From NCBI GenBank assembly GCA_954871525.1, contig OX940870.1, positions 5,983,501 through 6,047,500 of the forward strand: a stretch of DNA of 64,000 nt. Reading direction: 5' to 3'. Below are positions 1 through 13,483 of the stretch, in pieces; positions within the stretch are counted from its first letter, which is position 1, and each line of letters begins with the position of its first letter. The notes under the pieces are model-generated. The model made no database searches and was not told the origin of the DNA. It saw only the letters and a list, made by a program, of their open reading frames with translations. This DNA comes from Parietaria judaica. Lineage: Eukaryota > Streptophyta > Magnoliopsida > Rosales > Urticaceae. Position numbers and translations under genes: made by a program.

Positions 1-3000
1 TGTTAGGTTCTTTAAAAAAAAAATAAAAAAATAACTAATGTTAGGTATAATTAATTAAATTCATTGTAATCGATTATTTATTTGGGACTTATTACTTAAG
101 TCTACTCACGAGGAAATATACAAGTTTGTTTATTCAGATGATTAGGCATGAGACACGCGCCGTCATTAATATATTAATGTTGCATTAATCATTTTATTAT
201 TATACATATATATATATATATATATAGTATTAGTATTTAGTCGTGCTTGTAAGAACGATCGCATTATTAATTATGGCTGAGCATTACATGAAGTAAGAAG
301 CACCAAATTATAGCTCCATAGTCAACCTTTAAACAAATAGATTACTTATGATTAGGGAAATCTTTATGTTTTTTTTTATACACTCAATTTTTATTTTTGA
401 CAAAAATTTATCTTCAAATTTGAAAAATTGCTAAAGTGTACTCTTAAATCTATTTTTTTTATATACCCTCTAATAAATATAACTTTTAAAAACTTAAAAT
501 TACTCATTAACAATTTTTTAAATTTTTATATTTCGTATACTTTTATTTTTCACCAGAATACATATCTTATATTTAGAGTTTTGTTTTTCTAAATTTTTTA
601 AATAAATAATTAAAAAAAGGAAGATGAAAGGTAAATCTATATTAAATCATTCACCAAGGGTATATTAGTTGTTTTTGAAACTTGAGGGTATATTCGGTCG
701 ATTTCTTCTCTGGATCCGTGCAATAAAAAAGCTACTTTTTTCTGGATTGTAGTTCCACAAGTGCAGAACCTCTAAATTGTCCACCACATCGCAGTGGGAA
801 CGTCGATTGACTGAAAATAGGGGATTCTGAATGCTAGATCATGCACTCCAATTGGACGATGAACCGATTTGGAGCACGGGGAGGAAGTCGAACTCGAGCT
901 AGGGCTAGATAGAGAATTCAACTTCTCAATTTTAGGGTTTCAGTGAAGTATCTTCAATTATGAGCTTAAATGTGATTTAATAGATTACATGTTAAATGAC
1001 CTAATGGACACGGCTCATTAAGAATGGACCAAGCCCATTGGTTATTAATTAATAAATTCATAATTAATTATCCACTCAAAATAATGACTCGGGCCCCCTG
1101 TGGGCCCGTTACCCTTTGTCGTAGTCGGGTCGGACCCGAAAATCCCAATGGGGATAAACCCGATTCTGGCTTTTCCTACAGTTTCAGTTTGCCGGTAGGC
1201 TTCAAAGTGCTACGAAGTTCACGGTCGTCCCGTTGTATCCGGGAAGCTAATCGCCTAACGAAGCTCAAGCAATGGAGGAGGCAAATCAAACTTTAAGGAG
1301 ATCGTCTAACGGGTCTCGGAAATCGCTAACAAGTACTATTTAAATAATTTTTATTTTTACTATGATTTTGGCTGATTTATTATAAAAAAAAATGGCCCTT
1401 TTATAATTTTAATGTACATTATTCTCACCTTGATTGTCAACTACTCGAAAATTTAAGATTTTTCTATCATAAAAATTATTTTTGTGAAATATTTATAATT
1501 TTCTATTTAAAACAAAAAATATTGAATTTATATTAATTCACGATCAAATAACTAAGTCCACATCAAAATCATTAAACCAGATTAATCTTATTATTATTTT
1601 TTAAATAAATAAATAAAACCAAAATTTGGCACATCTATAATAAAAGAGAGACGTATATTTCGGCACTAAGGAAAGTAGTATGAAGGGCCAATAACAAAAT
1701 CTTCGAATTATTAAGAACGAGTGAACTCGTCAAAGTGTAATGAATATTTTTTTTATATAAAATATAATGAATAATAATTGTGAGCGGCAAAACAAAATTA
1801 ATGAAAGCAGGCGTGTTGGGCTATAAAAGTCAAATAATATATTTTTCAATTTATATTCATTAATATCTAATGAAGGTTCAAGCAATCTAGCTCTTACTTA
1901 AATAGTGTTTTAGACTCTTTGGTCTTTGCTAATTAAATACTATATTATCGATGATGACATGACCACATATACTTAATTTCACGTTTTTGTATATAAATCC
2001 AAGTAAACGGGACTATAGATCAACAAATATTTAAGAATATATTGACATTTATCAACTACTATATATATAAATCATTTTTTGTCTTTTTTAATATTCATAT
2101 AAAGCGCCCTTAACAATAGTGAAAAGCCTAATTTCAACAATATCTGTTTTATCTTTCAAGAGTAAACTTGCAATCATTTTACATCACTCGAACAAAATAT
2201 ATGGTAATGATAGCTAATTTGTTAGTTACAAAAACAAACGAAATTAACCACAAATTTGATTTCCATTTTTATGATTTTTCTATTATTTTCCTAAATAAAG
2301 CATGAATTTAAGAATATAGCAATAGAAACTCGAAAATGACAGCAACAAAAAACATAATTACATTTTCCACCAATTTATAAGAAACGCAAAGATTTATATC
2401 TGGAAATGAAGGAAGTGGAAATTCCGTTTCCAAAAATAGTAAAAACTATTTTCTAAATGGTAAATTAGTGTGTATAGTAAGATTGATTTAGATTTTTTAG
2501 GAGAAAAATATAATAAACTCAAAGGAGTGCCATATGAGCTCTTATTTATGAAACATGTGTTTCTTCTATATATACACATACACACATAAATATCTGGTCA
2601 AAAATGTAAATAATAACATAAAATATTCAATACTCTTTTCCACTCGTTAATTTGGTCCAAGAAACATCGCATTCCAAGAAGAAAAACGATATGAACAACA
2701 TAAAAGGAATATTTTTCATATTGAAGAAATTAAATAAAATGTAATTTAAAATTATAGAGCAAAACGTACTTTGAGGCTGATACTAAGATATTCCAATGCC
2801 TTTATATTTGGAATTATATAGGAAAGTAATTATGCTAAGATATTCCAATGCCTTTATATTTGAATCTTATTGACTACATTAGGATTTAATTCACACAATA
2901 CATTAGGATAATCAAAAGGAAAAAAAGCATTTAAGAATTCGAGGCATGATTCTATACACTTTTATTAATTTACGGATTTTCTTTTGGTGATTGATAAGTA

Positions 3001-4230
3001 TGTAAAAGTGGCATGGACAAACGTAAGTACTCCTTAAAAGCAGATAAATTAAATCCACCATGCAAGGTCCAAGAGCAAGGATATATTATATATATAACTC
3101 TTTTCCAAATAGGGCAAAAGTTATATATTAATAAGAACAAATATTATTGTCTTATGGTAAAGTTGGAAAGAGAACGGTTGTTTAGTGTTTACAGCTTGGC
3201 GAGTGAAAAAAGTTTCATGATATATTTTAATTTAACGAGTCTTATCTACTTAGTATATATTATTAATATTTATATAGTAGACTTTCTTGTTTTCGTCATT
3301 TTGTAATCAATGAAGCTACCTATATACATTTAATTGAATTGCTATTCAATAAAAATTCTTCTCAGTCTCAACACTATTTACGCTCGAATTTATTAAATCA
3401 AATAAATAGTTCATTTATATATATGAACCTTTTTTGTTCTTGTTATTATTTAGAAGAAAAAAAAAGTATCAAGCTTTTGTTTAATTTATATCGACCTAGC
3501 CGGAGATCAAATGATCGACCGCGTTAAGCATATACCCTAAAATTATAGGTTATAAGTTTTCATTAAAATGAGTATTCGGATTTGTAATTTGCAGTCCTTC
3601 GGAACTAACTAATTTTCTTAGAAATATAATTTTTGGGACCTTCATTTTTATTAGAAATATAAAAGAAATATGGAATCTATAGAATTACAAAATTCTTTTG
3701 TGATTTTCATTTTTCAGTCGTTGAAACTCCTCACACACTGAATAGTATAAGCATTTCCAATACGGATTGTTTTATTTAGTGTACCGTTATTTGGTTCGTT
3801 GAACTTCTAATAGTCAAATCTTACGATCTACATCCATAATTCACGACAGAAATTTACTTCTAGAAGAGTTTGATAATTTGACTATGTAATTATGATTTAT
3901 GTACTTTGTGGAAAATATGAGATCTTCACTTGGTTTGTCAATTCAAGGATAATTTTAGTTCAGATGTTAAATTAAATAAAATGTACATATATTCCAAGTT
4001 GCATAGTCTTCTATATATATTAGTGTAAAAAAAATCTTCCCTATAGATTTCTCAAAGATTATAATTAGACTATCGTGTGTGGAAGCAGGTTTTGAATATA
4101 CGAACACTAGGACTCTACGAGATTGTTTACTATAATATTAATTACTAGGCCTAATTTTCTTACTCATCTTCAACATTAAAAGCTGTACCAAAGTATATGA
4201 ATATGACGTGGTACCATTGACTTTTATTTT

Positions 4231-4265
<35 letters not shown>

Positions 4266-4508
4266 TATTCATTTGAATTGAATTAAATGCTGATAAGAAT
4301 ATGATTGTGTGACGAAATCACCATATGTAAATATACTTGTATATTTCGATGAAATCAAGAATACGTAAACATTTGGATTTTCCTCTCGGTTGATGACATT
4401 TACAAGTCTTTATTATATTTTTCATTGATATTTTTCAAAATACTATACAAATATGAATTATCATGTCATTAAATTCAGCACAGAATGATGCTCAAGACTT
4501 GGTTGAAT
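1..4508. other. AT-rich intergenic DNA, no gene seen
   Basis: No open reading frame here looks like a known protein; the short ones are AT-rich chance frames. A GC-richer island lies at about 1085-1320 and could be part of an old LTR or other repeat, but I found no target-site duplication or terminal motif to prove it. An (AT)n tract sits at 4234-4263. Confidence 0.6.
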
Positions 4509-5559
4509 ATCTGAACCAAGGTTCAACTTACCAACGATTATCGTCGATAATCGACGATAATCGACCTTACCGGTGGTCACCGGTAAATTACCGGCTATAA
4601 CACTTCTCGTTTTATCCTCTTACCGACGATTATCGAGCTTTTCGATAAACCGAGGAACAATCGATTATCGATGTTTCACGTGTAAAAAAAAAGGTCTTTT
4701 CGGTGCAATTAAAAAAATATTTAGGGCAAATATTTAACCCTATTTCTCACTTCTTCTCGCCGATTTTCGACCACTTCTCTCCCTTTCTTACTCTTCTCGC
4801 CGCCAACAGCCCAGATCTTATGGTTTCTCGCCGATTTTCGAGCTGGTAAGTCCCCTCTTTTCGGCCAAACTCAAGCTTCTCCATGGAAATGGTGTGTGTG
4901 GCAAAAGTTTGTAAAGTTTGGTTTTAAGCTTTTTACACCGAATTTATCCGATTTTTTTTAAACTTTTGGGTATATTTAGGAGTTATAATCATAGATCTAT
5001 ATGTTTCTTGCAATTTTTCTTTGATATTTACTTATTTTAAACGAATTTGAGATGATTAGCATAAGTCATAGAAAGTTAGATTAAGTTGTTCATGAGTTTA
5101 TGTTTTGTGAATTAGAAAGGTTGACACTTTAAGTATTTTGAGTTGTATTTTTACATTTTTATGATTTTATGTTGTAGGAAACTTGTTTCCATGAGTTTAT
5201 TTGTAATTATTTTGTTGGATTTAGATGAAATATATAAAGATTACAATATGTTTTAGGTTTATTATGTAAGATTTATAGATATTCATATCAAGATTGTATT
5301 TTTTATGTTTTAGAGCTATATAATCAATTTTTTTCATGTATATAATTGAATAATAAATTATTGTAATAGTTTTTATGAAATTGGGTCGATTTTTAGGTAA
5401 ATTGGAGGCTTAATTCGGATTTTTGAATAATTACGGCAAAAGAATTTAAAATTTACTTTTTGTGTTTTATGAAGCAATATATTAATTTTTAGGGGTTTTT
5501 TAGTTTATTAAATATTTTTTAAAATATTAATCTAATTTTTCTCTGTAAAATTTTTTCAG

Positions 5560-6260
5560 ATTTGACGATAATTCGGTTTTACCTATAACTGCGGCAAAAG
5601 TATTGCAAGTTTATCTTGCGTGTTTTGTCGAGGTAATCTACTACTTTTTTGGGGGGTTTTCCTTTATTAATTATTTTTTTAAATATTAATGTGATTTTTT
5701 GGTGTATTTTATTTGCAGGTTTGATGGTATTTTGGTTTTCGTCATAATTGCGGCGAAAGTGTTTGAAGTTCAGTTTCCGTGATTTCCAAGGCAATGTGCT
5801 CCCTTTTTTGGGTATTTTCCTTTATTAATTATTTTTTAAAATATTAATCTGATTTTCTGAGGTAAATTGTTTGCAGATTTTACGAAAATTCGGTTTTTGT
5901 CTTAATTGCGGCGAAAGTGTTGAAGTTTATCTTTTGGTAATTTCCAAGGCAATGCGCTTATTTTTTTGGGTGTTTCCCTTTTTTAATTATTCTTGAAAAT
6001 CGGAGTCTGATTTTTTGAGGTGAATTTTTGGCAGATTTGAAGACATTCCGGTTTTTGTCTTAATTGCGGCGAAAGTGTTGAAGTTTATCTTTTGGTGATT
6101 TCCAAGGCAATGCGCTCATTTTTTTGGGTGTTTTCCTTTGTTAATTATTTTTTAAACTATTAATCTGATTTTTTGGTGTATTTTATTTGCAGACTTGAAG
6201 ACATTCCGGGTTTTGTCTTAATTGCGGCGAAAGTCCTCAAGTTTATCTGGTCGTGATTTC
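5560..6260 (+). repeat. Tandem array of ~158 bp intron/exon-like units inside the hAT element
   Basis: The core AAYTGCGGCRAAAGT recurs at 5587, 5746, 5904, 6062 and 6220, with a degenerate earlier copy near 5430, so the period is 156-160 bp. Each unit has the same order: TTTGCAG or TTTTTCAG, then about 80 bp with the core, then an AAGGCAATG or GAGGTAAT junction, then a T-rich stretch with ATTAATCTGAT before the next TTTGCAG. This looks like repeated 3' splice site, small exon, 5' splice site and branch-point/polypyrimidine tract. The splicing reading is inferred from motifs only. Confidence 0.8.
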
Positions 6261-6379
6261 TTGGTAATATACTGATTTTTCTTGCCGTCAGATTTCATTA
6301 AATATTCATTCCTACAATAATGTGGTAGTTTGGGAGAATTTAATTTGTTTCTCGTTGTTTAGGTTGTTGAGTTCTAAAA

Positions 6380-6655
6380 ATGAGTAAAGACAACATTGCG
6401 AGGGAGCATTGCACTCCCTATAGAGATCCGAGCAACAACTCCGGTTTCAAGTGCAACTACTGTGGGAAAGAGATCCGAGGTGGCGGGATCACTAGAATGA
6501 AACAACATTTGGCCGGCAATGATAAGAACAAAAATGTCGCGCCGTGTACCGAAGTCCCGAACGATGTGCGGATCCTCATCAGTGATACTATGCGGAGTGT
6601 GGGCGCATCCTCAGTATCCATCTCGTGGCGTGTTTACGGAGCAACACATATATGA
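6380..6655 (+). pseudogene. hAT transposase N-terminal fragment with BED zinc finger
   Basis: This 91-residue frame starts at an ATG soon after a TTTAG acceptor-like site. It contains the CNYCGKEIRGGG segment followed by MKQHLAG and VAPC, which is the C-x2-C...H...C pattern of the BED zinc finger found at the N terminus of plant hAT transposases (DNA binding to the transposon ends). After about residue 75 the frame leaves the recognisable family and stops at 6655. A second frame carries on to about 6788 without any identifiable hAT C-terminal region. The catalytic RNase H-like fold and the dimerisation domain are absent. It may still make a short DNA-binding peptide, but as a transposase it is a remnant. 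Confidence 0.85.
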
Positions 6656-7126
6656 TTACCATGTGAGTAACTTCCGTATGCACTTCGAACCACATGGCTT
6701 GTTTTGGAGGACATATTGCAACATGCATTTGGAATCAAGTGGTGCCTCGGGTATTATGGAAGCCCATAGGAGATCGTCGTACTTTTGAGGTTGGAGACTT
6801 GTTAGACTTTGTATTGGCCTTTATATTTGATAGTTGAGACTTGTTAGAGTTAGACTATGTGTGTGTGTATGACATTATTTATGTGTGTATGACATTATCT
6901 ATGTTTTGTATTAGAGGTATGATATTATCAAAATATTTTATAAGTTTCCTGTCGAAAAGTATCGAAAAGTATCGATAATCCGTCGATAATCATCGAAAAG
7001 TATCGGTAATCGGTAAGCTACAGTGTTATAGGTTTTCCGTCGGTTAATCGGTAAGCTATCGATTAATCCGTCGAAAACGGTAATCGGTTTATCGGTAACA
7101 TCGGTAAGTTGAACCTTGATCTGAAC

Positions 7127-10100
7127 TACTTTTGCGTATCTTGATGATTTGATCATGAGCCATTGGAGATCTAAAAGCAATTATGATAATATTCACGAGT
7201 ACGCTATATATATAAACATGATTGAGTAGTTATCGTCTTCTCATTGAAGAAAGAAAGAGACGAGAGATTTTGTGAAAATGCATAATCGCAATAAGAATAA
7301 TAATAGTAATTCGTTGGACCACGTAATCTTGAATTCCTCGATGTTTCGATAGCCTAAGATCTGTCCGAAATATGGTTTGTCGTGGTACACTTAATTATTT
7401 TGCCCATCTTTCGAGAGTGACACCACTTTTTTACCCCAAAATCTTGTTGATTTCGTAATCTGTCGTCACCTTCTTCCCTCCAACTCCAAATCACAATTTC
7501 CTCGAAATACACATACACTAGTTCGGGTATTCATGTTCTTTATTATGGGAAAAAGTAGGCAAGTTCAGTAATACTAAGGTTTGTTTCGCTGCTTTCATTT
7601 TACGAGTATGTCGTATGCCGATGGACACGCCGATGGGCAAATCGAAAAAAAAAGAGTATACTGCATGCCGAAAATATATACCACAAAAATTTCACGGGCA
7701 TACCGCATGCCGATGAATAACGGAAATTCTGGAAAGTAATTTTGAGTATTTTAAGCAAGATTTTTACATAGGTTCAAAATTACTTATTTATCACCATAAA
7801 CATAAATAACTAAAAAATCACACTAATAATAAACATCATATTTATAAGTTATAGTTGTATTTATATAAAAATAAGAGTTATACTTGTAACTTATTAAAAA
7901 TATATATAGGATTACAATTAAAGAACTAGCATTATATTGATAGGTTGTAGTTCACGGGCATGCCGCATGCCGAAGGCATACCGTAACTCTTAAAAACGGG
8001 CATACCACCGAAGATTTAATTTTTATTTAATTTTTAATTTTTACTTTTTACTGAGGGAGGGGGATATATTTAATTTTTACTGAAAATTATAATTGGTGAA
8101 TTATAGTTAAATTAAAAAAAAAAAATTGAGGGGGATGAATTTATACCACAATATATAAATCGGGGTATAAATGTAAAAAATAAAAAATATAAGGGAGTAC
8201 CCCTTTAATTAAGTAGTTCCAGCATTGCATATCTTTGCGGAAACTCGTTGAGTAACCCTGGGGTTTTGTAAAACGTAGCCTAGACCATATGAATGATATA
8301 GGTTGTTACTTATGGAATATTAAAAATGGTTGAGAATCTGAAAAATTGGACAGATATGGAGATGGGAAGAAGAAGAAGAAAGGAGAAACAAAATGGCATC
8401 AATGGAGATGCGTAAAGAGGACCCATTCGAAAAGGGTCGTTGGCTTATTCTCGAGATCACGAGCCTTTACGAAAGTAACTACACACTACACAAACGTAGT
8501 AGTGCCATAATTATTATTACCACATTCACATCTAATATATATTGATCATCATCGATCGGAAACAAAAGACAGCTTGAGAATTAGACAAAACCATGAACCT
8601 CGAAAACTGACAAAGCTATATATATTATGATGATGATACACATTAATGGACCAAACGTTTACATATGAATACGATTGTCTAGCGAATCACCACGTTTATA
8701 ACAGGCTTGACTTTTGAGAATGAATATATAAAGTAATTCTCATGTTATCTTAGACGTTGATCGTAAAAATTGTTTCAGTACTCTCAGTGGAAACTTTCTA
8801 ATCAATATTCCTACTGTGATTATAATTAATCCTGAAAATCTGAAAAGATGGGTTTTCAATGAGAAATTTCATAAAATAACACTCAAATACACCAGAAATT
8901 TTATTATTAGTTCTCAAGTTTTTATAATTTGAGAAACAACTTTTTAAAATTTTATATTACTAAAATACCCATACCGCTGTCTATTTTTTAGGACGATATA
9001 TGTTCATTTTTCAAGAATAATACGTCTTGAAAAATTGACAGTATTATGTTATTTTTGGTATTTGAAAAAATTGTTTTGAAAATTTTGAAATAATAAAATT
9101 TGTAATGTATTGAAGTTTTTTTAAGACTTAATTGTATTTGGCTCTAATATATGAATGTTTGTGATTTATTATTGTCGTTGATGTTATCTTCTTCCTTTGT
9201 CATTTCAGCTACAAATCTTGTCTTATATGGCTCACATCAAAACGCACTGTAGTTTTCCATTGCTAGCTATTGTTTGTGGTCCTCAGGTCCCATCAATTCT
9301 CCAACCAATTTCATAATATATATAATAGCTAAACAAATTATTTTAATATATATATATATATATAATTATATATTACTCTTGTTTGGCCATTTTTGAATTT
9401 TTGTCTTATTTATCCACAAGTGAATTATTCCTCTCTGTACTAAAATTCTTGCCTGAAAATAATAGATATATTGCTTAATTGCACAACCAGCGGCAGAATC
9501 ACAAAACCTAGATCACGACTCCGCCACCGAAATGTTTCCTTCACCGGGGTTTTCTTTCCCGGCCCGGCGTGACAATCCTTTCACGATGGGACAAGAGAAG
9601 CGGCAACGATGTTCCGGCAATAAAAATTGTGTTTAAAATATATTAAAAATTTCAATTTGTGTGTTCAAGCACTGATATTTTTTAGCAGGATAAAAGCTTT
9701 CAAACAGCTTGTATTAATCATGTTTACTCTATAACATGCTTAGGTCATCATTTTATCTGGAATCATACTTAATTCATCATAATGAATAATATAGTATTCC
9801 GAGAGAGCAGACGATGATGATCAATATTTCTTTTTGCTGCTCCATTATTGGCCATGGACTAAGACAAGGAAAGAGACATTTTAACAAGAATCTCAGTCCA
9901 CACATTTTACAGAGAGTATATCAATTCCTTCTGATCAGTGACCCAGGTGTCATTACAGTGACCGTTCTTTCTCAGTAAATGCTACACATACTTACACACA
10001 TATATATATGTATACAGATATTGTGTCTACTTTAGAAAGTGATGCAACATGGTGTAAGACAGAGAGCTGCATAGGCTTATTCCTTGACTTTGGACTCGAA

Positions 10101-10650
10101 TAGTAATAACAAATGTATACGTTTCAGTTCCTGATTGGCTGTTGATCACATTATATATTCTCATCTTGAAATGCAATAAAGATTCTGGACCAAGTAGAAA
10201 ACAACAAAAGAAAAAAAGTGCTGTGCATGTTATTCAATCACAACGTCCTTGACTCAAACCCTAATATTAAAATATTACCCTGCACGTCATGTGATCGATG
10301 ATGGTGGGGCTTTAATCAGAAAGAAAGAAATATTTCAGAGAAGGGGAAAAATAAATGAAAATCGGACATTAATGCATGTCTATAATGAACTCGAGACATT
10401 ATAATGTTTAAATGTGAAAGCAGTGGCATAGCTTTGAAATTATGGATGAAATAGGATTATTTTTTAATGAAATACGAAATATATACAAACTAAGAAATTT
10501 TTTAGGTGAAATACGAAATATATACGAAATAAATAAAATTGAAAACATTACGATATAGGACTTGCGCTCATGCCCTGGGGTGTCCATACTCTTGGAGAGG
10601 GAGCGTATACCATCTGCCCCGCGAGCAATGTTTGACTGCCGCTTTTTATT
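7127..10650. other. AT-rich intergenic DNA with minor repeats
   Basis: No gene was recognised. At about 7610-8000 the motif GCATGCCG and the phrase CGGGCATACC recur in both orientations, probably an unclassified small repeat. At about 9488-9640 there is a GC-rich patch (CCGGCCCGG etc.) of unknown nature. An (AT)n tract lies near 9345-9365. Confidence 0.5.
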
Positions 10651-10653
10651 TTA

Positions 10654-10783
10654 GGGTAAATGAACGAAATACTCATTTTGTGTCAAACTTATCTAAAAAA
10701 TGCTCACTATCTGTATTTTTTCCTCTCACGAATTGGCATTTCTTAAAAGGTTTAGCACAAATTTGGGCATTTCGTACAATTTC
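10654..10783 (+). mobile_element. Small inverted-repeat element (MITE), copy 1
   Basis: About 130 bp with imperfect terminal inverted repeats. The left arm (GGGTAAATGAACGAAATACT...TTTTGTGTCAAAC) pairs with the right arm (...GGTTTAGCACAAATTTGGGCATTTCGTAC). A second copy of the same family in inverted orientation lies at 16914-17046. It is too short to code. The superfamily is unclear because I could not fix a target-site duplication. Confidence 0.6.
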
Positions 10784-13436
10784 CTTTTATTTTATTATAT
10801 GGTTATTGTCATTTTTAGATTTTTGACATATGCCTCAGCCTCACTAAAAAGTCTATGATTCAAACCTCATGAGACGCAAATGCATGACTCCCTTTACATA
10901 AAGTGAACTTGACCGACAACGTCACTTATTCTTATACTAAATATATCTAATAATGCGAGTACTTAGATATAGTTCACTTCAAGACATGCATTATCACAAT
11001 CATTGAGATTAGTTTTTTTTTTTTTTTTTTTTTTTATATCTTTCTCATGGTACTATTGTTTTTTGTTTTTGTTTTTTATATAGAATTTCTAACTATTATG
11101 TGCTTTGTGCTGGAATTATTTGAAGAAGTATTACATTTCAGTATTATATTTAGACTAGACAGTACAATAAAACCTATTTTCATGATTGTTTCTTGAAATG
11201 TTAAAGATTATATATAAGTTTGCATTATATTAATTTTCTTTTAAAATAAAATATAAATAAATGATAGAAAACAATGATGTAACTTGTACGTGTCAATATT
11301 TTATAAAGATTAGTACGATATAATCTACTCCTGTAAATATTGTTTGTTGAGTGGTTAATTAAACAATTAAAAATCACCGTAGCGAATCAAACTAAAGCGA
11401 AGACCAACGATCCGTCTACATGAATTAGTTAATGAACTTCAATTAAGAACTTCTCTGATTTGAGCAATAACATTTGCACAAAAATAATCATCAATTAAGG
11501 ATACTTAATTTCAAAACAGAGGAAGTGAAAAAAAAAGGTTTATACGCACGTGCCTAGACAATGAAACGGAGAGAGAGCTCAATGGCTCATGTAGACATTA
11601 CACGCGTCAACATTTGGTACGTTGATAAAAATCATGCATGCAAATAAAAAAGACAAAGAATAAGAAGAATCTATCCCCAAATATTGTCTCCATTCAAGCC
11701 ATAATTAAGTCTATCAACTTTAGTGTAATATTTGGCAGCACTATTTTCCGGCCATCATTATATAATAAGAATCTTTATTATACATGATAAAATCGGAGGG
11801 AAGGTAATTTTTTTTACATACGAATATTACGTAAACCCTAAACCCCTAATTAAGTCTATCAACTTTAGTGTAATCTTTGGCAGCACTATTTTTCGGCATC
11901 ATTATATATAATAAGAATCTTTATTATACGGGATAAAATCGGAGGGAATATAAATTTTTTAAACAAGAATAACACTATCAGCCAAAATTACATATGAATA
12001 TTACATAAGACCTCACGTGAAATCGTATAGTGGGTTTGTTATTATGCCAAGCAAGCTTGGTTGAAACATTTTTCTTCTACTATAGTTTTTATGGCGCACA
12101 TTACCATGAGCCATTTTTTAATTTGTGCGTGGTGCTATATATTATCTTGTGCATTCATTTTAAGTACAAAGATGAGAATGCCAAAGCTAGCGAACGAGTC
12201 AGTGACTTTTGAGCCAAGAGAATCCTGAGAAGTGGACACTTCAAAAGGCGTTGACTGAAATGTTAACGCTTATTAAAAGGCTTCTGACATTGTTGATCAA
12301 CAAGATTTTCTTGCGTATTATAGGAGCGACGAGCCTTTGAATTTAGAGGGGATAAGTGATTTTGTTGAGATGGATGAGAACTGGGTCTCTGATACTTGAC
12401 GAGAATAAGTTTGTTGAATACGTAGTTTTAGGGTGTTGATGTTTTATTGGAGCTATAATTACTATTGAGATGAAGTATTGGAGTGTTTGGCCCGAGGAAA
12501 TGCGGATTTCGCCCTTTTCTTCAATAAACAATGGCAATAGTCCATATTTCATGTTTTGGTGTTGGGTTGAACCCTGCATTTCTGAGGGAACTGCGAATTT
12601 TTGGTCTTGTAATTGCCCGGAGTGGTTGCAAACGTTTGTACCGAGGGATTTAAGTCTCTTTGGTCAGCAGATGAAGGGGCATCATGGTACCGATAGCTTC
12701 GAAAGAGTCCGCCCGTCAATTCTACTTTTTCATTATTCGGGGTCCCCGGCTAGGCTGGTTCCACCGTGACGGGGGACCAAGCAGGGCATTAAGTTTAATG
12801 AAAGTTCTCCCTAAAAAAAACATAAATTAATGACAATTTCTATATGTTTTGGGTATGAGTTTGGCCATTTAATAGTCAATTAATAGAAGATAATTGATTG
12901 CTCTAATCAAATAATAATTAATAAAATATAATTGACTTAAAAAAGCCCTATTTTTTAATACGTTTTTACTTCTATTCAAATTCAGAAAACCGTTAAATTT
13001 TCTATTAAATTGACCGATAAAAAGTCAAATCTGCACCGAAATCATAAATGAAGAATTATTTATACTAGTTTCATTACGAATGGGCGAAATCCGCATATTC
13101 ATGATTGGGCTTTCCAAAAATGGCCAAATTTGCCTATAACTTGAGTAACTCATGGGGCTCTCTTCCAGCTTCATTTTTCCCTCTTAGTAATTTATCGACC
13201 AATTTCAGAAGAATATGCGTTATTAAAGTAATCTATTTTATTTTTCCCATTCGTTTGATTTGAAACTTTCACATGCTCTGTTTGTACAGTCAAACGACAT
13301 AAAGAGTTCAAGTCGTTTATCTTCAAACATAATAATTAATTCACATCAAATCCCATCTCACAATGGCAGACTTATTATACACTCATGAGTATCAGGACTT
13401 ATCAGTCAAATATTTTCCGTCCATTGTTATTTATTA

Positions 13437-13440
<4 letters not shown>
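10784..13440. other. Intergenic DNA, unclassified repeats
   Basis: No gene was recognised. A long T run occurs at about 11014-11036. A stretch around 11700-11770 is repeated, slightly changed, at about 11845-11950 (shared phrase CTATCAACTTTAGTGTAATM), a direct duplication of about 100 bp. At about 12030-12820 there are several broken frames, a GC-richer part (12590-12800) and an oligo-A end at 12812-12820, which could be a retroposed fragment. I do not recognise any protein in it. Confidence 0.45.

Positions 13441-13478
<38 letters not shown>
13441..13478. repeat. (TA)n microsatellite just downstream of the P450 stop codon
   Basis: A pure TA dinucleotide run of 38 bp ends at the P450 stop codon (minus strand), so it would lie in the 3' untranslated region. 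Similar long (AT)n tracts occur at 14288-14317 (P450 intron 4), 22015-22042, 24934-24960 (MYB intron), 25411-25441, 26155-26192, 48668-48704 and 54643-54679. Confidence 0.9.

Positions 13479-13483
<5 letters not shown>

Larger units (their letters stand above)
4517..7118 (+). mobile_element. Internally deleted hAT transposon with perfect 16 bp TIRs and 8 bp TSD
   Basis: The element begins CAAGGTTCAACTTACC and ends with its exact inverse GGTAAGTTGAACCTTG. It is flanked on both sides by the 8 bp direct repeat ATCTGAAC (4509-4516 and 7119-7126), the duplication size of hAT elements. Inside each end are clusters of CGATAATCG-like palindromes (about 4537-4560 and 6958-7100), as expected for subterminal transposase-binding sites. 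The only recognisable coding part is a BED zinc-finger exon at 6380-6655; the hAT catalytic and dimerisation regions are missing, so the copy is non-autonomous. The intact TSD suggests a fairly recent insertion. Between the left end and the BED exon lies a tandem array of intron-like units, annotated separately. Confidence 0.93.

Noticed and set aside
1024..1296. 90-residue frame in the GC-richer island
   Set aside because: No domain, and residues follow GC-rich noncoding text typical of an old LTR; not supported as a gene.
3013..3306. 97-residue frame in AT-rich DNA
   Set aside because: Composition and residues are those of chance AT-rich frames; no domain, no splice context.
5560..6260. 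Regular array that could be mistaken for a CRISPR or satellite
   Set aside because: The period is ~158 bp with no short repeat/spacer alternation and lies inside a hAT element; it is a local tandem array with splice-like motifs.
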